A stretch of DNA of 64,000 nt from Microbacterium maritypicum MF109 (GTDB lineage: Bacteria; Actinomycetota; Actinomycetes; Actinomycetales; Microbacteriaceae). Below, in pieces: positions 40,407 through 51,698 of this stretch. A program made the translations under genes and the position numbers. The notes beneath the pieces are model-generated. The model saw nothing but the letters and a program-made list of their open reading frames with translations. It did not search any database and had not been told where the DNA came from. How positions within the stretch are numbered: position 1 is the first letter of the stretch; each line of letters opens with the position of its first letter. The stretch lies in assembly GCF_000455825.1 (NCBI RefSeq), contig NZ_ATAO01000217.1, positions 1 through 64,000 of the forward strand, in the 5' to 3' direction.

Positions 40407-41858
40407 TCAGCGGGGGGCGTGCGCCTCCAGGAACTCGTACACGTCGGTCGTGTCGACGCCGGGGAAGGCCCCGGTAGGAAGGGTCGCCAGCAGCGTGCGC
40501 GGGGTCTTCACGTTCGGCCAGGAGTTGTCTCGCCAGCGGTCCTCCAGGTCGGCCGGCGCCCGGCGGCAGCACACCTCGACCGAGTGCTTCGAGACGCCCC
40601 GATGCGAGGTGTCGCGCCCCACGAACCACTTCGTGTCGTCGAAGCGCACGCCCACGCTGACGGAGTGCAGCCCCTCGCTCGACGACTCCACCCGGGCGGT
40701 GCACCAGTAGGTGCCGTTCCCGGTGTCGGTGTACTGGTAATACGGGTTGAAGCGGTCGTCCTCGTCGAACACCACACGCGAGGTCCACCGGCGGCAGCAC
40801 ATCTGCCCCTCGATGGCCCCGAGACGGTCGGTGGGGAAGTTCACGTCGTCGTTCTCGTACGCCTTGGTGATCGTGCCCGACTCATGCACCTTGAGGAAGT
40901 GCACCGGGATGTCGAGGTGCCGGGTCGCGAGGTTCGTGAACCGATGCGCGGCCGTCTCGTACGACACCGAGTAGGCGTCGCGCAGGTCTTCGATCGAGAT
41001 CGCCCGACGCTGCTTGGCATCCTTCAGCGCCGGGACCACATGCGCCTCGGGGATGAGGAGCGCACCGGTGAGGTAGTTCGTCTCCACGCGCTGACGCAGG
41101 AACTCGGCGTAACTGCGCGGCTCGGAGTGCCCGAGGATACGGCTCGACAGCGCCTGCAGCACCGCGGTGCGGGCATCGCCCTTCGCGGGCACGCTGCTCG
41201 ACAGGTAGAGCCGGCCGTTCGCGAGGTCGGCGACGCTCCGGGTGGTCTGCGGCAGGTCGGGCGCGTAGTGCAGGGTGAAGCCCAGGTAGGCCGCGATCTC
41301 GGACGCCGTGCGCTGGGTCAGCGGACCACCCGGATGACCGACCGCGGAGAGGATCTCGGCGGCCTTCGCCTCGAGGTCGGCGAAGTGGTTGTCCTGCCGA
41401 CGCATCAGGTGCCGCAACTCGACGTTCGCCCGCCGGGCCTCCTCCGGTGTCGCGGCCCGCTCATCCTTGAGCCGGTCGATCTCGCCGTGCAGGGCGAGCA
41501 GTGCTTTCAGAGCGTCGGTCGGCAGACTCTTCGCGATGCGGAACGGCTCGATGCCCAGCGCCTGGAACGTCTGCCCCTTCATCGCCCGCTCGAGTGCGAT
41601 CTCGACCGCGCTGCGCTCATCGAGCGGCTCGCCCTCCAGCAGGGCGTCGATCGTGACCCCGAGCGCCCGGGCGATCGCCTGCAGCTGCGTGAGCTTGGGT
41701 TCACGCTTCCCGGTCTCGATCATCGACATCTGGCTCGGCGCCCGATCGACGGCGGAGGCGAGGTCGTCGAGGGTCATGCCCTTCGCCGTGCGGAGCTGGC
41801 GGATGCGGCGGCCGATCGTGAGAGCGTCGGCCTCTTCTGCAGCGTCGATGGTGCTCAT
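40407..41858 (-). CDS. ramB: RamB-type regulator of acetate/glyoxylate genes
   Basis: 483 residues. N-terminal [27 protein letters not shown] and [26 protein letters not shown]. This is followed by an IrrE/ImmA-like segment and a C-terminal domain with [13 protein letters not shown] and EVCCRRAP Cys pairs, as in the short-chain fatty acid regulator family of Corynebacterium RamB. The divergent aceA supports the assignment. CAGAAT stands seven bases before the ATG, so it is probably leaderless. In Corynebacterium RamB represses aceA and aceB. Confidence 0.88.
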   Translation of the reverse strand: MSTIDAAEEADALTIGRRIRQLRTAKGMTLDDLASAVDRAPSQMSMIETGKREPKLTQLQAIARALGVTIDALLEGEPLDERSAVEIALERAMKGQTFQALGIEPFRIAKSLPTDALKALLALHGEIDRLKDERAATPEEARRANVELRHLMRRQDNHFADLEAKAAEILSAVGHPGGPLTQRTASEIAAYLGFTLHYAPDLPQTTRSVADLANGRLYLSSSVPAKGDARTAVLQALSSRILGHSEPRSYAEFLRQRVETNYLTGALLIPEAHVVPALKDAKQRRAISIEDLRDAYSVSYETAAHRFTNLATRHLDIPVHFLKVHESGTITKAYENDDVNFPTDRLGAIEGQMCCRRWTSRVVFDEDDRFNPYYQYTDTGNGTYWCTARVESSSEGLHSVSVGVRFDDTKWFVGRDTSHRGVSKHSVEVCCRRAPADLEDRWRDNSWPNVKTPRTLLATLPTGAFPGVDTTDVYEFLEAHAPR

Positions 41859-41875
41859 GCGGCCGATTCTGTCAC

Positions 41876-41890
41876 AGAAACAGAATTTCT
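41876..41890. promoter_or_regulatory. Candidate palindrome in ramB-aceA intergenic region
   Basis: AGAAA-CAGAA-TTTCT, a 5-5-5 inverted repeat, lies 17 bases upstream of the ramB start and about 100 bases upstream of aceA. It may be an autoregulatory site; it does not match the published Corynebacterium RamB site clearly. Confidence 0.35.
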
Positions 41891-41991
41891 ATCGATCTTC
41901 TCCTCACATTCGGTCGATCAGCCCTCCGAACTTCACGCACAGTGGAACCACGCCACACCGGCACAGCCGCCGGATCCACCGAGGAGACACC

Positions 41992-43317
41992 ATGACGAAC
42001 ACCGCCCACACCCCGACGCCCCGCCCCGCCGGTCTGCGAGCCGGCGACCAGGTTCAGACGGCCGCCGAGCTCCAGGAGATCTGGGACACCGACCCCCGCT
42101 GGGACGGCGTCGAGCGCACCTACTCGGCCGAAGACGTCATCCGCATCCGCGGTTCGGTCCGCGAAGAGGCCACGCTCGCCCATCGCGGTGCCGACAATCT
42201 GTGGAACCTCCTGCACACCGAGGACTACGTCCGTGCGCTCGGCGCCTACACCGGCGGCCAGGCCGTGCAGCAGGTGCGGGCGGGACTCAAGGCCATCTAT
42301 CTCTCCGGATGGCAGGTCGCCGCCGACGGCAACCTCGCCGGCCAGACCTACCCCGACCAGTCGCTGTATCCCGCGAACTCGGTGCCGGCGGTCGTGCGCC
42401 GCATCAACAACGCGCTCATCCGCCAGGACCAACTCGAGCACGCTGAGGGCGAGACCACGCAGGACTGGCTCGCGCCGATCGTCGCCGACGCCGAGGCGGG
42501 CTTCGGAGGGCCCCTGAACGCCTACGAGCTGGCGCAGTCGCTCATCCAGTCCGGTGCCGCCGGTATCCACTGGGAGGACCAGCTGGCCAGCGAGAAGAAG
42601 TGCGGCCACCTCGGCGGCAAGGTGCTCGTGCCCACCCAGCAGCACATCCGCACCCTGAACGCGGCCCGCCTCGCGGCCGACGTCGCCGGAGTGCCGACCG
42701 TCATCATCGCCCGCACCGATGCCCTCGCCGCCGACCTGCTCACCAGCGACGTCGACGAGCGGGACCAGCAGTTCACCACCGGCGAGCGCACCACCGAGGG
42801 GTTCTACCGGATCCGGCCCGGACTGGAGTCGGTCATCAGCCGCGGCCTCGCCTTCGCCCCTTATGCCGACCTGCTGTGGGTCGAGACGGGAGAGCCCGAC
42901 ATCGAGCTCGCCCGGTCGTTCGCCGCAGCGATCCACGAGCAGTTCCCCGGCAAGCTCCTGGCGTACAACTGCTCGCCGAGCTTCAACTGGAAGAAGCACC
43001 TGTCGGACGCCGAGATCGCGACCTTCCAGCAGGAGCTGGCCGACCTCGGCTACAAGTTCCAGTTCATCACGCTGGCCGGCTTCCACGCCCTGAACTACTC
43101 GATGTTCGACCTCGCCCGCGGCTACGCCGATCGCGCCATGAGCGCATACGTCGAGCTGCAGGAAGCCGAGTTCACCGCAGAAGCAGACGGCTACACCGCC
43201 ACCAAGCACCAGCGCGAGGCGGGCACCGGCTACTTCGACGTCATCTCCACCGCGCTCAACCCCGACAGCGCGACACTCGCCCTCGCCGGCTCCACCGAAG
43301 CCGCGCAGTTCCACTGA
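41992..43317 (+). CDS. aceA: Isocitrate lyase
   Basis: 441 residues, full length. The catalytic KKCGHLGGK loop (about residues 203-211) is intact, with IIARTDA (Mg-binding region) and YNCSPSFNW downstream. It splits isocitrate to succinate and glyoxylate, the first step of the glyoxylate shunt. GAGGAGA lies ahead of the ATG. It is divergent from ramB and 124 bases ahead of aceB. Confidence 0.96.
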   Translation: MTNTAHTPTPRPAGLRAGDQVQTAAELQEIWDTDPRWDGVERTYSAEDVIRIRGSVREEATLAHRGADNLWNLLHTEDYVRALGAYTGGQAVQQVRAGLKAIYLSGWQVAADGNLAGQTYPDQSLYPANSVPAVVRRINNALIRQDQLEHAEGETTQDWLAPIVADAEAGFGGPLNAYELAQSLIQSGAAGIHWEDQLASEKKCGHLGGKVLVPTQQHIRTLNAARLAADVAGVPTVIIARTDALAADLLTSDVDERDQQFTTGERTTEGFYRIRPGLESVISRGLAFAPYADLLWVETGEPDIELARSFAAAIHEQFPGKLLAYNCSPSFNWKKHLSDAEIATFQQELADLGYKFQFITLAGFHALNYSMFDLARGYADRAMSAYVELQEAEFTAEADGYTATKHQREAGTGYFDVISTALNPDSATLALAGSTEAAQFH

Positions 43318-43380
43318 TCCCCACGCCCCCTCCACACGGCGCTGGCGCGCCGCGCGGAGCCTCCGGGCGCGTGGCCCCTC

Positions 43381-43419
43381 TTCGTCGCGGTGCTCGACGC
43401 ATTCGTCGCAGTACTCGAC
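43381..43419. repeat. Direct repeat between aceA and aceB
   Basis: TTCGTCGCGGTGCTCGAC (43381-43398) and TTCGTCGCAGTACTCGAC (43402-43419) agree at 16 of 18 bases with a 21-base period. Function unknown. Confidence 0.7.
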
Positions 43420-43441
43420 ACGACTCAAAGGACTCACGATC

Positions 43442-45112
<1,671 letters not shown>

Positions 45113-45120
45113 GCAGACGA

Positions 45121-45166
45121 GGGAGCCCCCGGGACTGCGGCATCCGCCGTGGTCCCGGGGGCTCCC
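45121..45166 (+). terminator. Terminator after aceB
   Basis: GGGAGCCCCCGGGAC pairs with GTCCCGGGGGCTCCC: perfect 15-bp stem, followed by TCTGTTC, eight bases after the aceB stop. Confidence 0.85.
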
Positions 45167-45210
45167 TCTGTTCCCGCTCCCATACCCCTCCCCGGGCGTA
45201 GCCTGGACGC

Positions 45211-45642
45211 ATGACCGACGTCTGGGCGGACATCGCCTCCGAGTTCCTGCACTTCTACCCGCGCGGCCGACGACTGCTCGCGGTGGCCGGGGCGGATGCC
45301 GGGCGCTCGCGACAGGCGGCAGACGACCTCGCGGCCGCGCTGACGGCGTCAGGGCAGCCGGTCATCCGCGACCACTCACCGGACGGTGCCGAGGCCGAGC
45401 TCCGCTCCGTGGTCACCGCGTTCCGCGAAGGCCCGAAGAGCGGCGACATCCTGCTCGTCTCCGGACCGGCGACTCTGCTCGGCGAGCGCACCAGGGGCAT
45501 GTGGAACTACGCGGTGTGGCAGCTGGCCGGCGACGAGCCACCGCACACGGTCGCGGGTGCGATCGTCGACGTGACCGACCCCGCGCACCCGACGCGGCGG
45601 TTCGCCGACTACTGCGCACTGCCCGCGTCCTACGGCGCCTGA
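45211..45642 (+). CDS. Hypothetical protein (143 aa)
   Basis: A soluble 143-residue protein beginning MTDVWADIASEFLHFYPRGR. It alternates beta strands and helices (RRLLAVAGADAG, GDILLVSGPATLLGE, VAGAIVDVTDPAHP), suggesting a small Rossmann-like or P-loop-derived fold without a complete Walker motif; it vaguely recalls nucleoside kinases. TAGCCT ends six bases before the ATG, so it is probably leaderless. It is convergent with the AldR-like gene. Function not assigned. Confidence 0.6.
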   Translation: MTDVWADIASEFLHFYPRGRRLLAVAGADAGRSRQAADDLAAALTASGQPVIRDHSPDGAEAELRSVVTAFREGPKSGDILLVSGPATLLGERTRGMWNYAVWQLAGDEPPHTVAGAIVDVTDPAHPTRRFADYCALPASYGA

Positions 45643-45655
45643 CCCGCGGCAGCCC

Positions 45656-46165
45656 TCAGCGGAAGGAAGCGGCCACCGAGTTGCGGTGGTAGTCGAACAC
45701 GATGCTCGTGCGTGTGGAGGCGACGCTGCTCTGCGCCGAGAGATGCTCGAGCACGAACTCGCGCATCTCCGACGAGTCGGCGACCGCGATGTGCAGCAGG
45801 AAGTCGTCGTCGCCACCGAGGAAGAAGAGCTGAATCACCGGCGGCAGCACGCGCACGCGGTCCGCGAACTCCACGATGCTCTCCCGGCGTCCGCTCGGAC
45901 GCAGCGTGACGCCGATGATCGCCTGCAGGCCCGCGCCGAGCGCCCGCTCGTCCACGCTCGCGTGGAAGCCCGTGATCACGCCACGATCCACGAGCGCCCG
46001 CAGCCGGGTGTGCGCCGTCGAGGGCGCGACACCCAGACGCCCGGCGAGCTCGGCATTCGTCATGCGCCCGTCGGCCGTGAGCAGCTGCACGATCCTGGCG
46101 TCGATCGCATCCAGGGCGGGGGCCCGAACGGTGTTCGGCTCCGGGGCCTCTGAGGTGGTCTCCAT
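45656..46165 (-). CDS. Lrp/AsnC regulator, AldR type
   Basis: 169 residues from ATG 46165 (AATAAT seven bases upstream); ATG 46174 is possible. N-terminal [23 protein letters not shown] and [22 protein letters not shown]-terminal RAM domain with [24 protein letters not shown] and [18 protein letters not shown]. Divergence from ald identifies the AldR role: alanine-responsive activation of alanine dehydrogenase. Confidence 0.83.
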   Translation of the reverse strand: METTSEAPEPNTVRAPALDAIDARIVQLLTADGRMTNAELAGRLGVAPSTAHTRLRALVDRGVITGFHASVDERALGAGLQAIIGVTLRPSGRRESIVEFADRVRVLPPVIQLFFLGGDDDFLLHIAVADSSEMREFVLEHLSAQSSVASTRTSIVFDYHRNSVAASFR

Positions 46166-46277
46166 ACGAAGCATTATTCAGGATTTCCGCATCACACGAA
46201 TCATCTTCACCAATTCTGTTGTTCTGTCGATGTTTCTGCGATCCTGGGTGCCGCACCGCATCGAACCTGGAGGATCA

Positions 46278-47372
46278 ATGAAGATCGGCGTCCCCACCGA
46301 GGTCAAGAACAACGAGAACCGCGTCTCCCTCACTCCCGCCGGCGCCGACCGTCTGGTGCACGAGGGCCACCGGGTGCTCGTGCAGTCCGGGGCCGGGCTC
46401 GGCTCGCGCATCACCGACGACGACTACCGGGCCGCCGGCGCAGAGATCGTCGCCACCGCCGCCGACGCGTGGGGCGAGGCCGATATGGTCATCAAGGTCA
46501 AGGAGCCGATCGCCCAGGAGTACGGCTTCCTGCGCGACGACCTCACCCTCTTCACCTACCTGCATCTCGCTGCCGACCGCGCGCTGACGACGGCCCTCGT
46601 CGAGGCGGGGACCACCGCCGTCGCGTACGAGACCGTGCAGCTCTCCGACCGCAGCCTGCCGCTGCTCGTGCCGATGAGCGAGATCGCCGGACGCCTCTCG
46701 GTCACCATGGGCTCGTACTCGCTGCTGCGTTCCCAGGGCGGACGTGGAATGCTGCTCGGCGGCATCGCCGGCACGCCGCGCGCCAAAACCGTCGTGATCG
46801 GCGGCGGCGTCGCTGGAGAACACGCCGCGGCGAACGCCCTCGGACTCGGCTCGAAGGTCACCGTGATCGACGTCTCCCTACCGCGTCTGCGCGAGCTCGA
46901 GCACCGCTACGGCGGCGCCCTCGAGACCCGTGCGTCAAGCCGCTACGACATCGCCGAAGAGCTCAAGACCGCCGACCTCGTGATCGGATCCGTGCTCATC
47001 CCCGGTGCCGCGGCCCCCAAGCTCGTGACCGACGACATGGTCGCCGCGATGAAGCCGGGGTCCGTGCTCGTCGACATCGCGATCGACCAGGGCGGGTGCT
47101 TCGAGGGCTCGCGCCCGACCACCCACGACGACCCCACATTCGCGGTGCACGACTCGATCTACTACTGCGTGGCGAACATGCCGGGCGCGGTTCCCGAGAC
47201 CGCGACCCGTGCACTGACGAACGCGACCCTCCCCTATGTCTCGGCGATCGCCGGCAAGGGCTGGGAGCGGGCGGCGGCCGACGACGCCGCGCTGGCCGCG
47301 GGTCTGAACGTGCAGGGCGGACGCATCACGCTTCCGGCCGTCGCACAGGCGCACGGACTCACGACCGACTGA
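46278..47372 (+). CDS. ald: Alanine dehydrogenase
   Basis: 364 residues, close to the usual 371. [18 protein letters not shown] holds the pyruvate-binding Arg, MVIKVKEP the catalytic Lys, FTYLHLAAD the catalytic His, and [20 protein letters not shown] the NAD-binding Gly motif. GAGGATCA precedes the ATG. It interconverts alanine and pyruvate plus ammonia. AldR-like gene is divergent; a 112-base intergenic region separates them. Confidence 0.95.
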   Translation: MKIGVPTEVKNNENRVSLTPAGADRLVHEGHRVLVQSGAGLGSRITDDDYRAAGAEIVATAADAWGEADMVIKVKEPIAQEYGFLRDDLTLFTYLHLAADRALTTALVEAGTTAVAYETVQLSDRSLPLLVPMSEIAGRLSVTMGSYSLLRSQGGRGMLLGGIAGTPRAKTVVIGGGVAGEHAAANALGLGSKVTVIDVSLPRLRELEHRYGGALETRASSRYDIAEELKTADLVIGSVLIPGAAAPKLVTDDMVAAMKPGSVLVDIAIDQGGCFEGSRPTTHDDPTFAVHDSIYYCVANMPGAVPETATRALTNATLPYVSAIAGKGWERAAADDAALAAGLNVQGGRITLPAVAQAHGLTTD

Positions 47373-47453
47373 CCTTCCGAACCCGAAAGAACTCCGGATC
47401 TTGGCGGCATCCCACACCTCTCCTGCCGCGCCGACCCGAGTACGCTCGTAATC

Positions 47454-48653
47454 GTGACCGAACGCGCTCCCCTCTCCCGCAAGCTGTCCGCCATCGCCGA
47501 GTCCGCGACCCTCAAGGTCGATGCCAAGGCCAAGGCCCTCAAGGCCGAAGGCAAGGACGTCATCTCGTACGCTGCCGGCGAGCCCGACTTCGCGACGCCG
47601 CAGTTCATCGTGGATGCGGCGGCCGAGGCTCTGGCCGACCCGGCGAGCTACCGGTACACGCCCGCTCCCGGCCTCCCGGCGCTGCGCGAGGCGATCGCGG
47701 CGAAGACCCTCCGCGACTCCGGACTCGAGGTGTCTCCGAGCCAGGTCATCGTCACCAACGGCGGCAAGCAGTCGGTCTACCAGGCCTTCCAGGCCGTGGT
47801 GAACCCCGGCGACGAGGTGCTGCTGCCCGCCCCGTACTGGACCACGTACCCCGAGGCCATCCGCCTCGCCGACGGCACCCCCGTCGAGGTCTTCGCCGGG
47901 GCCGACCAGGAGTACAAGGTCACGGTCGCGCAGCTCGAAGCCGCACGCACCGCCCGCACCACCGCCCTCGTGTTCGTCTCCCCGTCGAACCCCACCGGCT
48001 CCGTCTACACCGCCGAGGAGACCAAGGCCATCGGCGAGTGGGCGCTCGAGCACGGCATCTGGATCATCAGCGACGAGATCTACCAGAACCTCACCTACGA
48101 GGGCGTCAAGGCCACCTCGATCGTCGACGCCGTGCCCGAGGTCGCCGGCCAGACGATCCTCGTCAACGGCGTCGCGAAGACCTACGCCATGACCGGCTGG
48201 CGCGTGGGCTGGATGGTCGGGCCGGCCGATGCCATCAAGATCGCCGGCAACCTGCAGTCGCACCTCACCAGCAACGTGAACAACGTCGCCCAGAAGGCCG
48301 CGATCGCCGCGCTCACCGGCCCGCAGGACGAGGCCGAGCAGATGCGCCAGGCCTTCGACCGTCGCCGCCAGCTGATCGTCTCGGAGCTGTCGAAGATCGA
48401 CGGCCTCGTCGTGCCGAACCCGCTGGGCGCGTTCTACGTGTACCCCGACGTGCAGGGCCTGCTGGGCCGCACCTGGGGCGGCGTGACCCCGACCACCTCG
48501 CTCGAACTCGCCGATCTCATCCTCGACCAGGCCGAGGTCGCGGTCGTCCCCGGCGAGGCCTTCGGTCCCTCCGGCTACATCCGCATGTCATACGCACTGG
48601 GCGACGAGCAGCTGCTCGAGGGCGTGCAGCGCCTGCAGCGTCTGTTCGCCTGA
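47454..48653 (+). CDS. PLP-dependent aminotransferase, AspC-like
   Basis: 399 residues, class I/II (fold I) aminotransferase. [47 protein letters not shown] and [16 protein letters not shown] (PLP Lys) are conserved. It is probably an aspartate or broad-range aminotransferase. GTG start seven bases after TACGCT, leaderless. In many Microbacteriaceae this gene is close to tRNA-Trp/secE and murB; here a 34-kb block lies between. Confidence 0.88.
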   Translation: MTERAPLSRKLSAIAESATLKVDAKAKALKAEGKDVISYAAGEPDFATPQFIVDAAAEALADPASYRYTPAPGLPALREAIAAKTLRDSGLEVSPSQVIVTNGGKQSVYQAFQAVVNPGDEVLLPAPYWTTYPEAIRLADGTPVEVFAGADQEYKVTVAQLEAARTARTTALVFVSPSNPTGSVYTAEETKAIGEWALEHGIWIISDEIYQNLTYEGVKATSIVDAVPEVAGQTILVNGVAKTYAMTGWRVGWMVGPADAIKIAGNLQSHLTSNVNNVAQKAAIAALTGPQDEAEQMRQAFDRRRQLIVSELSKIDGLVVPNPLGAFYVYPDVQGLLGRTWGGVTPTTSLELADLILDQAEVAVVPGEAFGPSGYIRMSYALGDEQLLEGVQRLQRLFA

Positions 48654-48668
48654 CCCGCGGAACCCGAC

Positions 48669-48704
48669 GAAGGCCCCTCCCGTCTGCAGATGGGAGGGGC
48701 CTTC
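48669..48704 (+). terminator. Terminator after the aminotransferase
   Basis: GAAGGCCCCTCCC pairs with GGGAGGGGCCTTC, 13-bp stem, ten-base loop, followed by GTC, 15 bases after the stop. Confidence 0.85.
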
Positions 48705-48751
48705 GTCACGACGTCTCCTGCCCTCAGGCGAGGGTCAGCGATACTGGAGGC

Positions 48752-49189
48752 ATGACGAACGGCGAGCGGGAGTATGAGCGGATGCCGGTGACTCTGCGGG
48801 TGGCATTCCCCATCCTGATCACGGTGACCGTGCTGGTCTTCTTCCTCTCCCTCGCAGTCGCTCCCTTCCTCTGGTACTGGGGAGGAGAGTCGCGTCAGTG
48901 GCTCAGTGCGCTCGCCTTCGTACCGGTGGTCGTCTACGCGACCATCACGGTGCTCGTGATCAGACGAAAGTCGTGGGCCCGATACGCGACCCTGCTGTTC
49001 CCGCTCCCGCTCGCGCTCTATGTTCCGGCGGTAGCAGCCCCGATCTGGGAGTTCTGGGTCGCCATCGCGGCCCTCGCCGTCACCACGGCGGCGGTCGTGT
49101 TGATCCTCCTGCCGTCGTCTCGTTCCTACTTCGGCAGCGGGACACCTCAGTCCTCGGGACGGAAGCCGATCAGCCAGCGCACGCCGTAA
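48752..49189 (+). CDS. Hypothetical membrane protein
   Basis: 145 residues. Three or four hydrophobic helices (about 13-40, 48-70, 78-117) and a polar C-terminal tail ending ISQRTP. ACTGGAGGC supplies a Shine-Dalgarno before the ATG. No known family recognised. Its 3' end overlaps the convergent VOC gene by 43 bases. Confidence 0.6.
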   Translation: MTNGEREYERMPVTLRVAFPILITVTVLVFFLSLAVAPFLWYWGGESRQWLSALAFVPVVVYATITVLVIRRKSWARYATLLFPLPLALYVPAVAAPIWEFWVAIAALAVTTAAVVLILLPSSRSYFGSGTPQSSGRKPISQRTP

Positions 49190-49548
49190 CGGTCGACGAG
49201 CGTGCCGTCGAAGTCACCCCAGGGTCGCTTCTGCAGTGCGTCGATCACGCGGCCGCCGGCGGCGAGCTCGTCGTACCAGTCGGTCAGAGTGAGGGCGTCG
49301 GCCGTGCCGAGGAGCGAGAGGAACATGCCGCCCATCTGCACGGCATCGTCATCGGCTCCGGCATCCGCTCCGGCGATCTCGACCAGTCCGCTCAGCTGCC
49401 CGTGCGCGATCGCATCGCCGGGGCCGTCGTGCCTCCCTGCGGTGGCGTAGTCGAGCAGCTGGAGCTCACCGCCGAACACCGATCGATAATGACGCAGCGC
49501 CTCCGCGGCGTTGCCGGGGAACAGCAGGTACGGGATCAATCCGCTCAT
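49147..49548 (-). CDS. VOC/PhnB-like glyoxalase-superfamily protein
   Basis: 133 residues. [23 protein letters not shown] is the PhnB-like opening, and [20 protein letters not shown] the closing block of this 3-demethylubiquinone-9 3-methyltransferase/PhnB-like family. Two beta-alpha-beta-beta-beta modules are expected. Substrate unknown. TACACT stands six bases before the ATG (leaderless). Confidence 0.78.
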   Translation of the reverse strand: MSGLIPYLLFPGNAAEALRHYRSVFGGELQLLDYATAGRHDGPGDAIAHGQLSGLVEIAGADAGADDDAVQMGGMFLSLLGTADALTLTDWYDELAAGGRVIDALQKRPWGDFDGTLVDRYGVRWLIGFRPED

Positions 49549-49580
49549 GCCGCGAGTGTAGCCGCGACAGCCGACGTGTC

Positions 49581-49640
49581 CTGCGGTTCGACGCCTTGCG
49601 GTTCGACGCCTTGGCGTTCGACGCCTTAGAGTTCGACGCC
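49581..49640. repeat. 15-nt minisatellite covering the murB stop codon
   Basis: Four units of 15 bases, each ending TTCGACGCC on the plus strand. The unit at 49626-49640, read on the minus strand, is GGCGTCGAACTCTAA, which encodes the last residues GVEL and the stop of murB. The other three copies lie downstream, so the array grew from the gene end. Confidence 0.85.
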
Positions 49641-50759
49641 GACGAGAACCGGCTCCGGCTGCAGCACGAGACCGAACTCGGCGTGCACCCTGCTCTGGAT
49701 GAACCGGGCGAGCTCGGCGACCTCACCCGCGGTCGCCCCGCCACGGTTGGTCAGCGCGAGCGCATGCTTCGTCGACACGGATGCGCGGGAGCGCGGGAGC
49801 TTGAACCCCTTGCGGATGCCCGCCTGCTCGATCAGCCACGCCGCGCTCACCTTCACGTCGGAGACCGCCGCGGGCTTCGACAGCGGCACCTGTCCGTCAT
49901 AAGACGCCAACGGGATCACGGTCACGGCGTCCAGATCGGGGGCGACCGGCCAGCGCGGGCACTCCGGGGGCAACGAGCCGGCGACCGCCGCCGTCACGAT
50001 CGCGTTCTGGAAGAAGGAGCCGACGCCGTGGGTGTCGGGGTCATCCGCGTCGAGCAGCATGCCCTTCGACGCGCGAGTCGAGAGAATGCGCTCGCGCACC
50101 CAGCCGAGCGGAACCGGTGTCTCATCGGTCAGACCCAGTGCCCGACGCAGCTGCTCACCGCGCACCACACGCTCGCCCGCGATCAGCAGGTCGACGGTCA
50201 CGGAGAGGATCACGGCACGGCGCAGCGGCACACTGCCATGGTGATGCTTGAGCACCGAGGTGCGGAAACCCAGCCCGAGCTCGGCAGCGGGAACCGTCGA
50301 GATCTCGCCGGTCGACTCGTCGATCAGCTCGACCTCGACCAGCGTCTCCTGGATCTCCTGCCCGTACGCCCCGATGTTCTGCACGGGGGCGGCGCCGACC
50401 GTGCCGGGGATCCCGCTCATGGCCTCGAGGCCCGCATACCCGTGGGCGACGGCATAGGCGACGAGGTCGTCCCACCCGTGGCCGGCCTGCGCGCGCAGAC
50501 GGATGCGGCCAGCGTGCGGGGACGGCAGCTCCTCGATGCCCTCGGTGCGCACGCGGATGACCGTGCCCTCGAACGGCTCGTCGCCCACGAAGAGGTTGGA
50601 GCCGCCACCGAGGACGAACCACTCGTCGCCGCGCGCCCACGTCTCACGCAGAGCATCGACGAGACCCGCCGTCGTCGTCGCCTCGAACATCCGCTCCGGT
50701 GCTGCTCCTGTGCGCAGCGTGGTCAGCTCCGCCAGACGGACCGGCTCGATCTCCCGCAT
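49626..50759 (-). CDS. murB: UDP-N-acetylmuramate dehydrogenase
   Basis: 377 residues, type I MurB (E. coli-like length). LTTLRTGAAPERMFEA opens it; FVLGGGSNLFVGD and EAMSGIPGTVGAAPVQNIGAYG form the FAD-binding region; GSFFQNAIV has the catalytic Ser, and the C-terminal RSRASVSTKHALALTNRGGATAG is conserved. It reduces UDP-GlcNAc enolpyruvate to UDP-MurNAc with NADPH. Start 50759 is 13 bases after the stop of the hydratase gene. In Microbacteriaceae it commonly accompanies the hadA/hadB-like pair. Confidence 0.93.
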   Translation of the reverse strand: MREIEPVRLAELTTLRTGAAPERMFEATTTAGLVDALRETWARGDEWFVLGGGSNLFVGDEPFEGTVIRVRTEGIEELPSPHAGRIRLRAQAGHGWDDLVAYAVAHGYAGLEAMSGIPGTVGAAPVQNIGAYGQEIQETLVEVELIDESTGEISTVPAAELGLGFRTSVLKHHHGSVPLRRAVILSVTVDLLIAGERVVRGEQLRRALGLTDETPVPLGWVRERILSTRASKGMLLDADDPDTHGVGSFFQNAIVTAAVAGSLPPECPRWPVAPDLDAVTVIPLASYDGQVPLSKPAAVSDVKVSAAWLIEQAGIRKGFKLPRSRASVSTKHALALTNRGGATAGEVAELARFIQSRVHAEFGLVLQPEPVLVGVEL

Positions 50760-50772
50760 CAGCTCGCCCTCA

Positions 50773-51171
50773 TCAGACAGCGACGCGCAGCTGCGCCTTG
50801 ACGAGCACGGTGGTGTCGCCGAACGTGACCTTGAGGTCGATGCGCGCGGACTCGTCGTCGACGGCGCCGACCGTGGCGACGACGGTGATATCAGCGCCCT
50901 CGTCGGGGTCGACCACGACCGGCTTGGTGAAGCGCACGCCGTAGTCGAGGATGCGCGTGGCCGGGTCGAGAGCCGCGACGACCGCCGACGAGGCGATGCC
51001 CATCGTGAGCATGCCGTGCGCGAGCACGCCGGGAAGCCCGACGGACGCGGCGACATCATCGCGGTAGTGGATCGGGTTGAAGTCTCCGGACGCTCCCGCG
51101 TACCGCACCAGCGACCCGCGGGTCAGGTGTACGGTGCGCTCGGCGAGCACGTCTCCGACGGTGTAGCCCAT
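50773..51171 (-). CDS. MaoC-like hydratase (HadB-like)
   Basis: 132 residues, hot-dog fold. YAGASGDFNPIHYRDD contains the catalytic Asp-x(n)-His hydratase motif, then GLPGVLAHGMLTMG. It resembles HadB, the catalytic subunit of the mycobacterial (3R)-hydroxyacyl-ACP dehydratase. ATGA overlap with the next gene upstream. Microbacteria lack mycolates, so the substrate is likely another acyl chain. Confidence 0.82.
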   Translation of the reverse strand: MGYTVGDVLAERTVHLTRGSLVRYAGASGDFNPIHYRDDVAASVGLPGVLAHGMLTMGIASSAVVAALDPATRILDYGVRFTKPVVVDPDEGADITVVATVGAVDDESARIDLKVTFGDTTVLVKAQLRVAV

Positions 51172-51641
51172 CAGGCGGCCTCTCCTTCATCCGCGCTCGG
51201 CTCGGCACCGACCAGCAGCACGCTGGTGGCGGTGACGACGTGGGCACCCGCGGGGTCGGTGATCTCGGCCTCGCTGGTGATCATCGCGTTGCCGCCCATC
51301 ATCCGGATGCCGGTGACGCGCAGTTGCGCGGTGAGCTCGTCGCCCGCGACGATGGGGCGCGTGTAGGTGAAGCGCTGCTCGGCGTGGACGGTGCGCGCGA
51401 GCACGATGCCGGAATCCTCCTGCCCCAGGAGCTGCTGGAGCGAGAGGTCCTGGATGACCATCGCGAAGGTCGGCGGCGCCACGACGTCGGAGAAGCCCGC
51501 CGCGCGGGCCGCCTTCAGGTCGGTGTGCTGCGGGGCGTCGGCGAAGACGGCACGAGCGAACTCGCGCACCTTCTCGCGGCCGACGAGGTACGGGGCCGTC
51601 GGCGGGAACTCCCGGCCGACCAGATCTTGGTTCACTGCCAC
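51171..51641 (-). CDS. FAS1-like/HadA-type hydratase subunit
   Basis: 156 residues from GTG 51641, leaderless (TAGGAT, six bases). GREFPPTAPYLVGREKVREFARAV opens the R-hydratase-like domain; APPTFAMVIQ and YTRPIVAGDELTAQLRVT follow. It lacks the D-x(4)-H motif of its partner, as in HadA, and so is probably the non-catalytic subunit that binds the acyl chain. Coupled to the HadB-like gene. Confidence 0.8.
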   Translation of the reverse strand: MAVNQDLVGREFPPTAPYLVGREKVREFARAVFADAPQHTDLKAARAAGFSDVVAPPTFAMVIQDLSLQQLLGQEDSGIVLARTVHAEQRFTYTRPIVAGDELTAQLRVTGIRMMGGNAMITSEAEITDPAGAHVVTATSVLLVGAEPSADEGEAA

Positions 51642-51698
51642 CCTTCGATCCTACCGAGGGGTGGCGGCGACCCAGGCCGCGGGTCGGCTCCCGGGAGT

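Noticed and set aside
49581..49640. CRISPR or palindromic repeat array
   Set aside because: 15-base head-to-tail units without spacers; explained as a minisatellite from the murB end.
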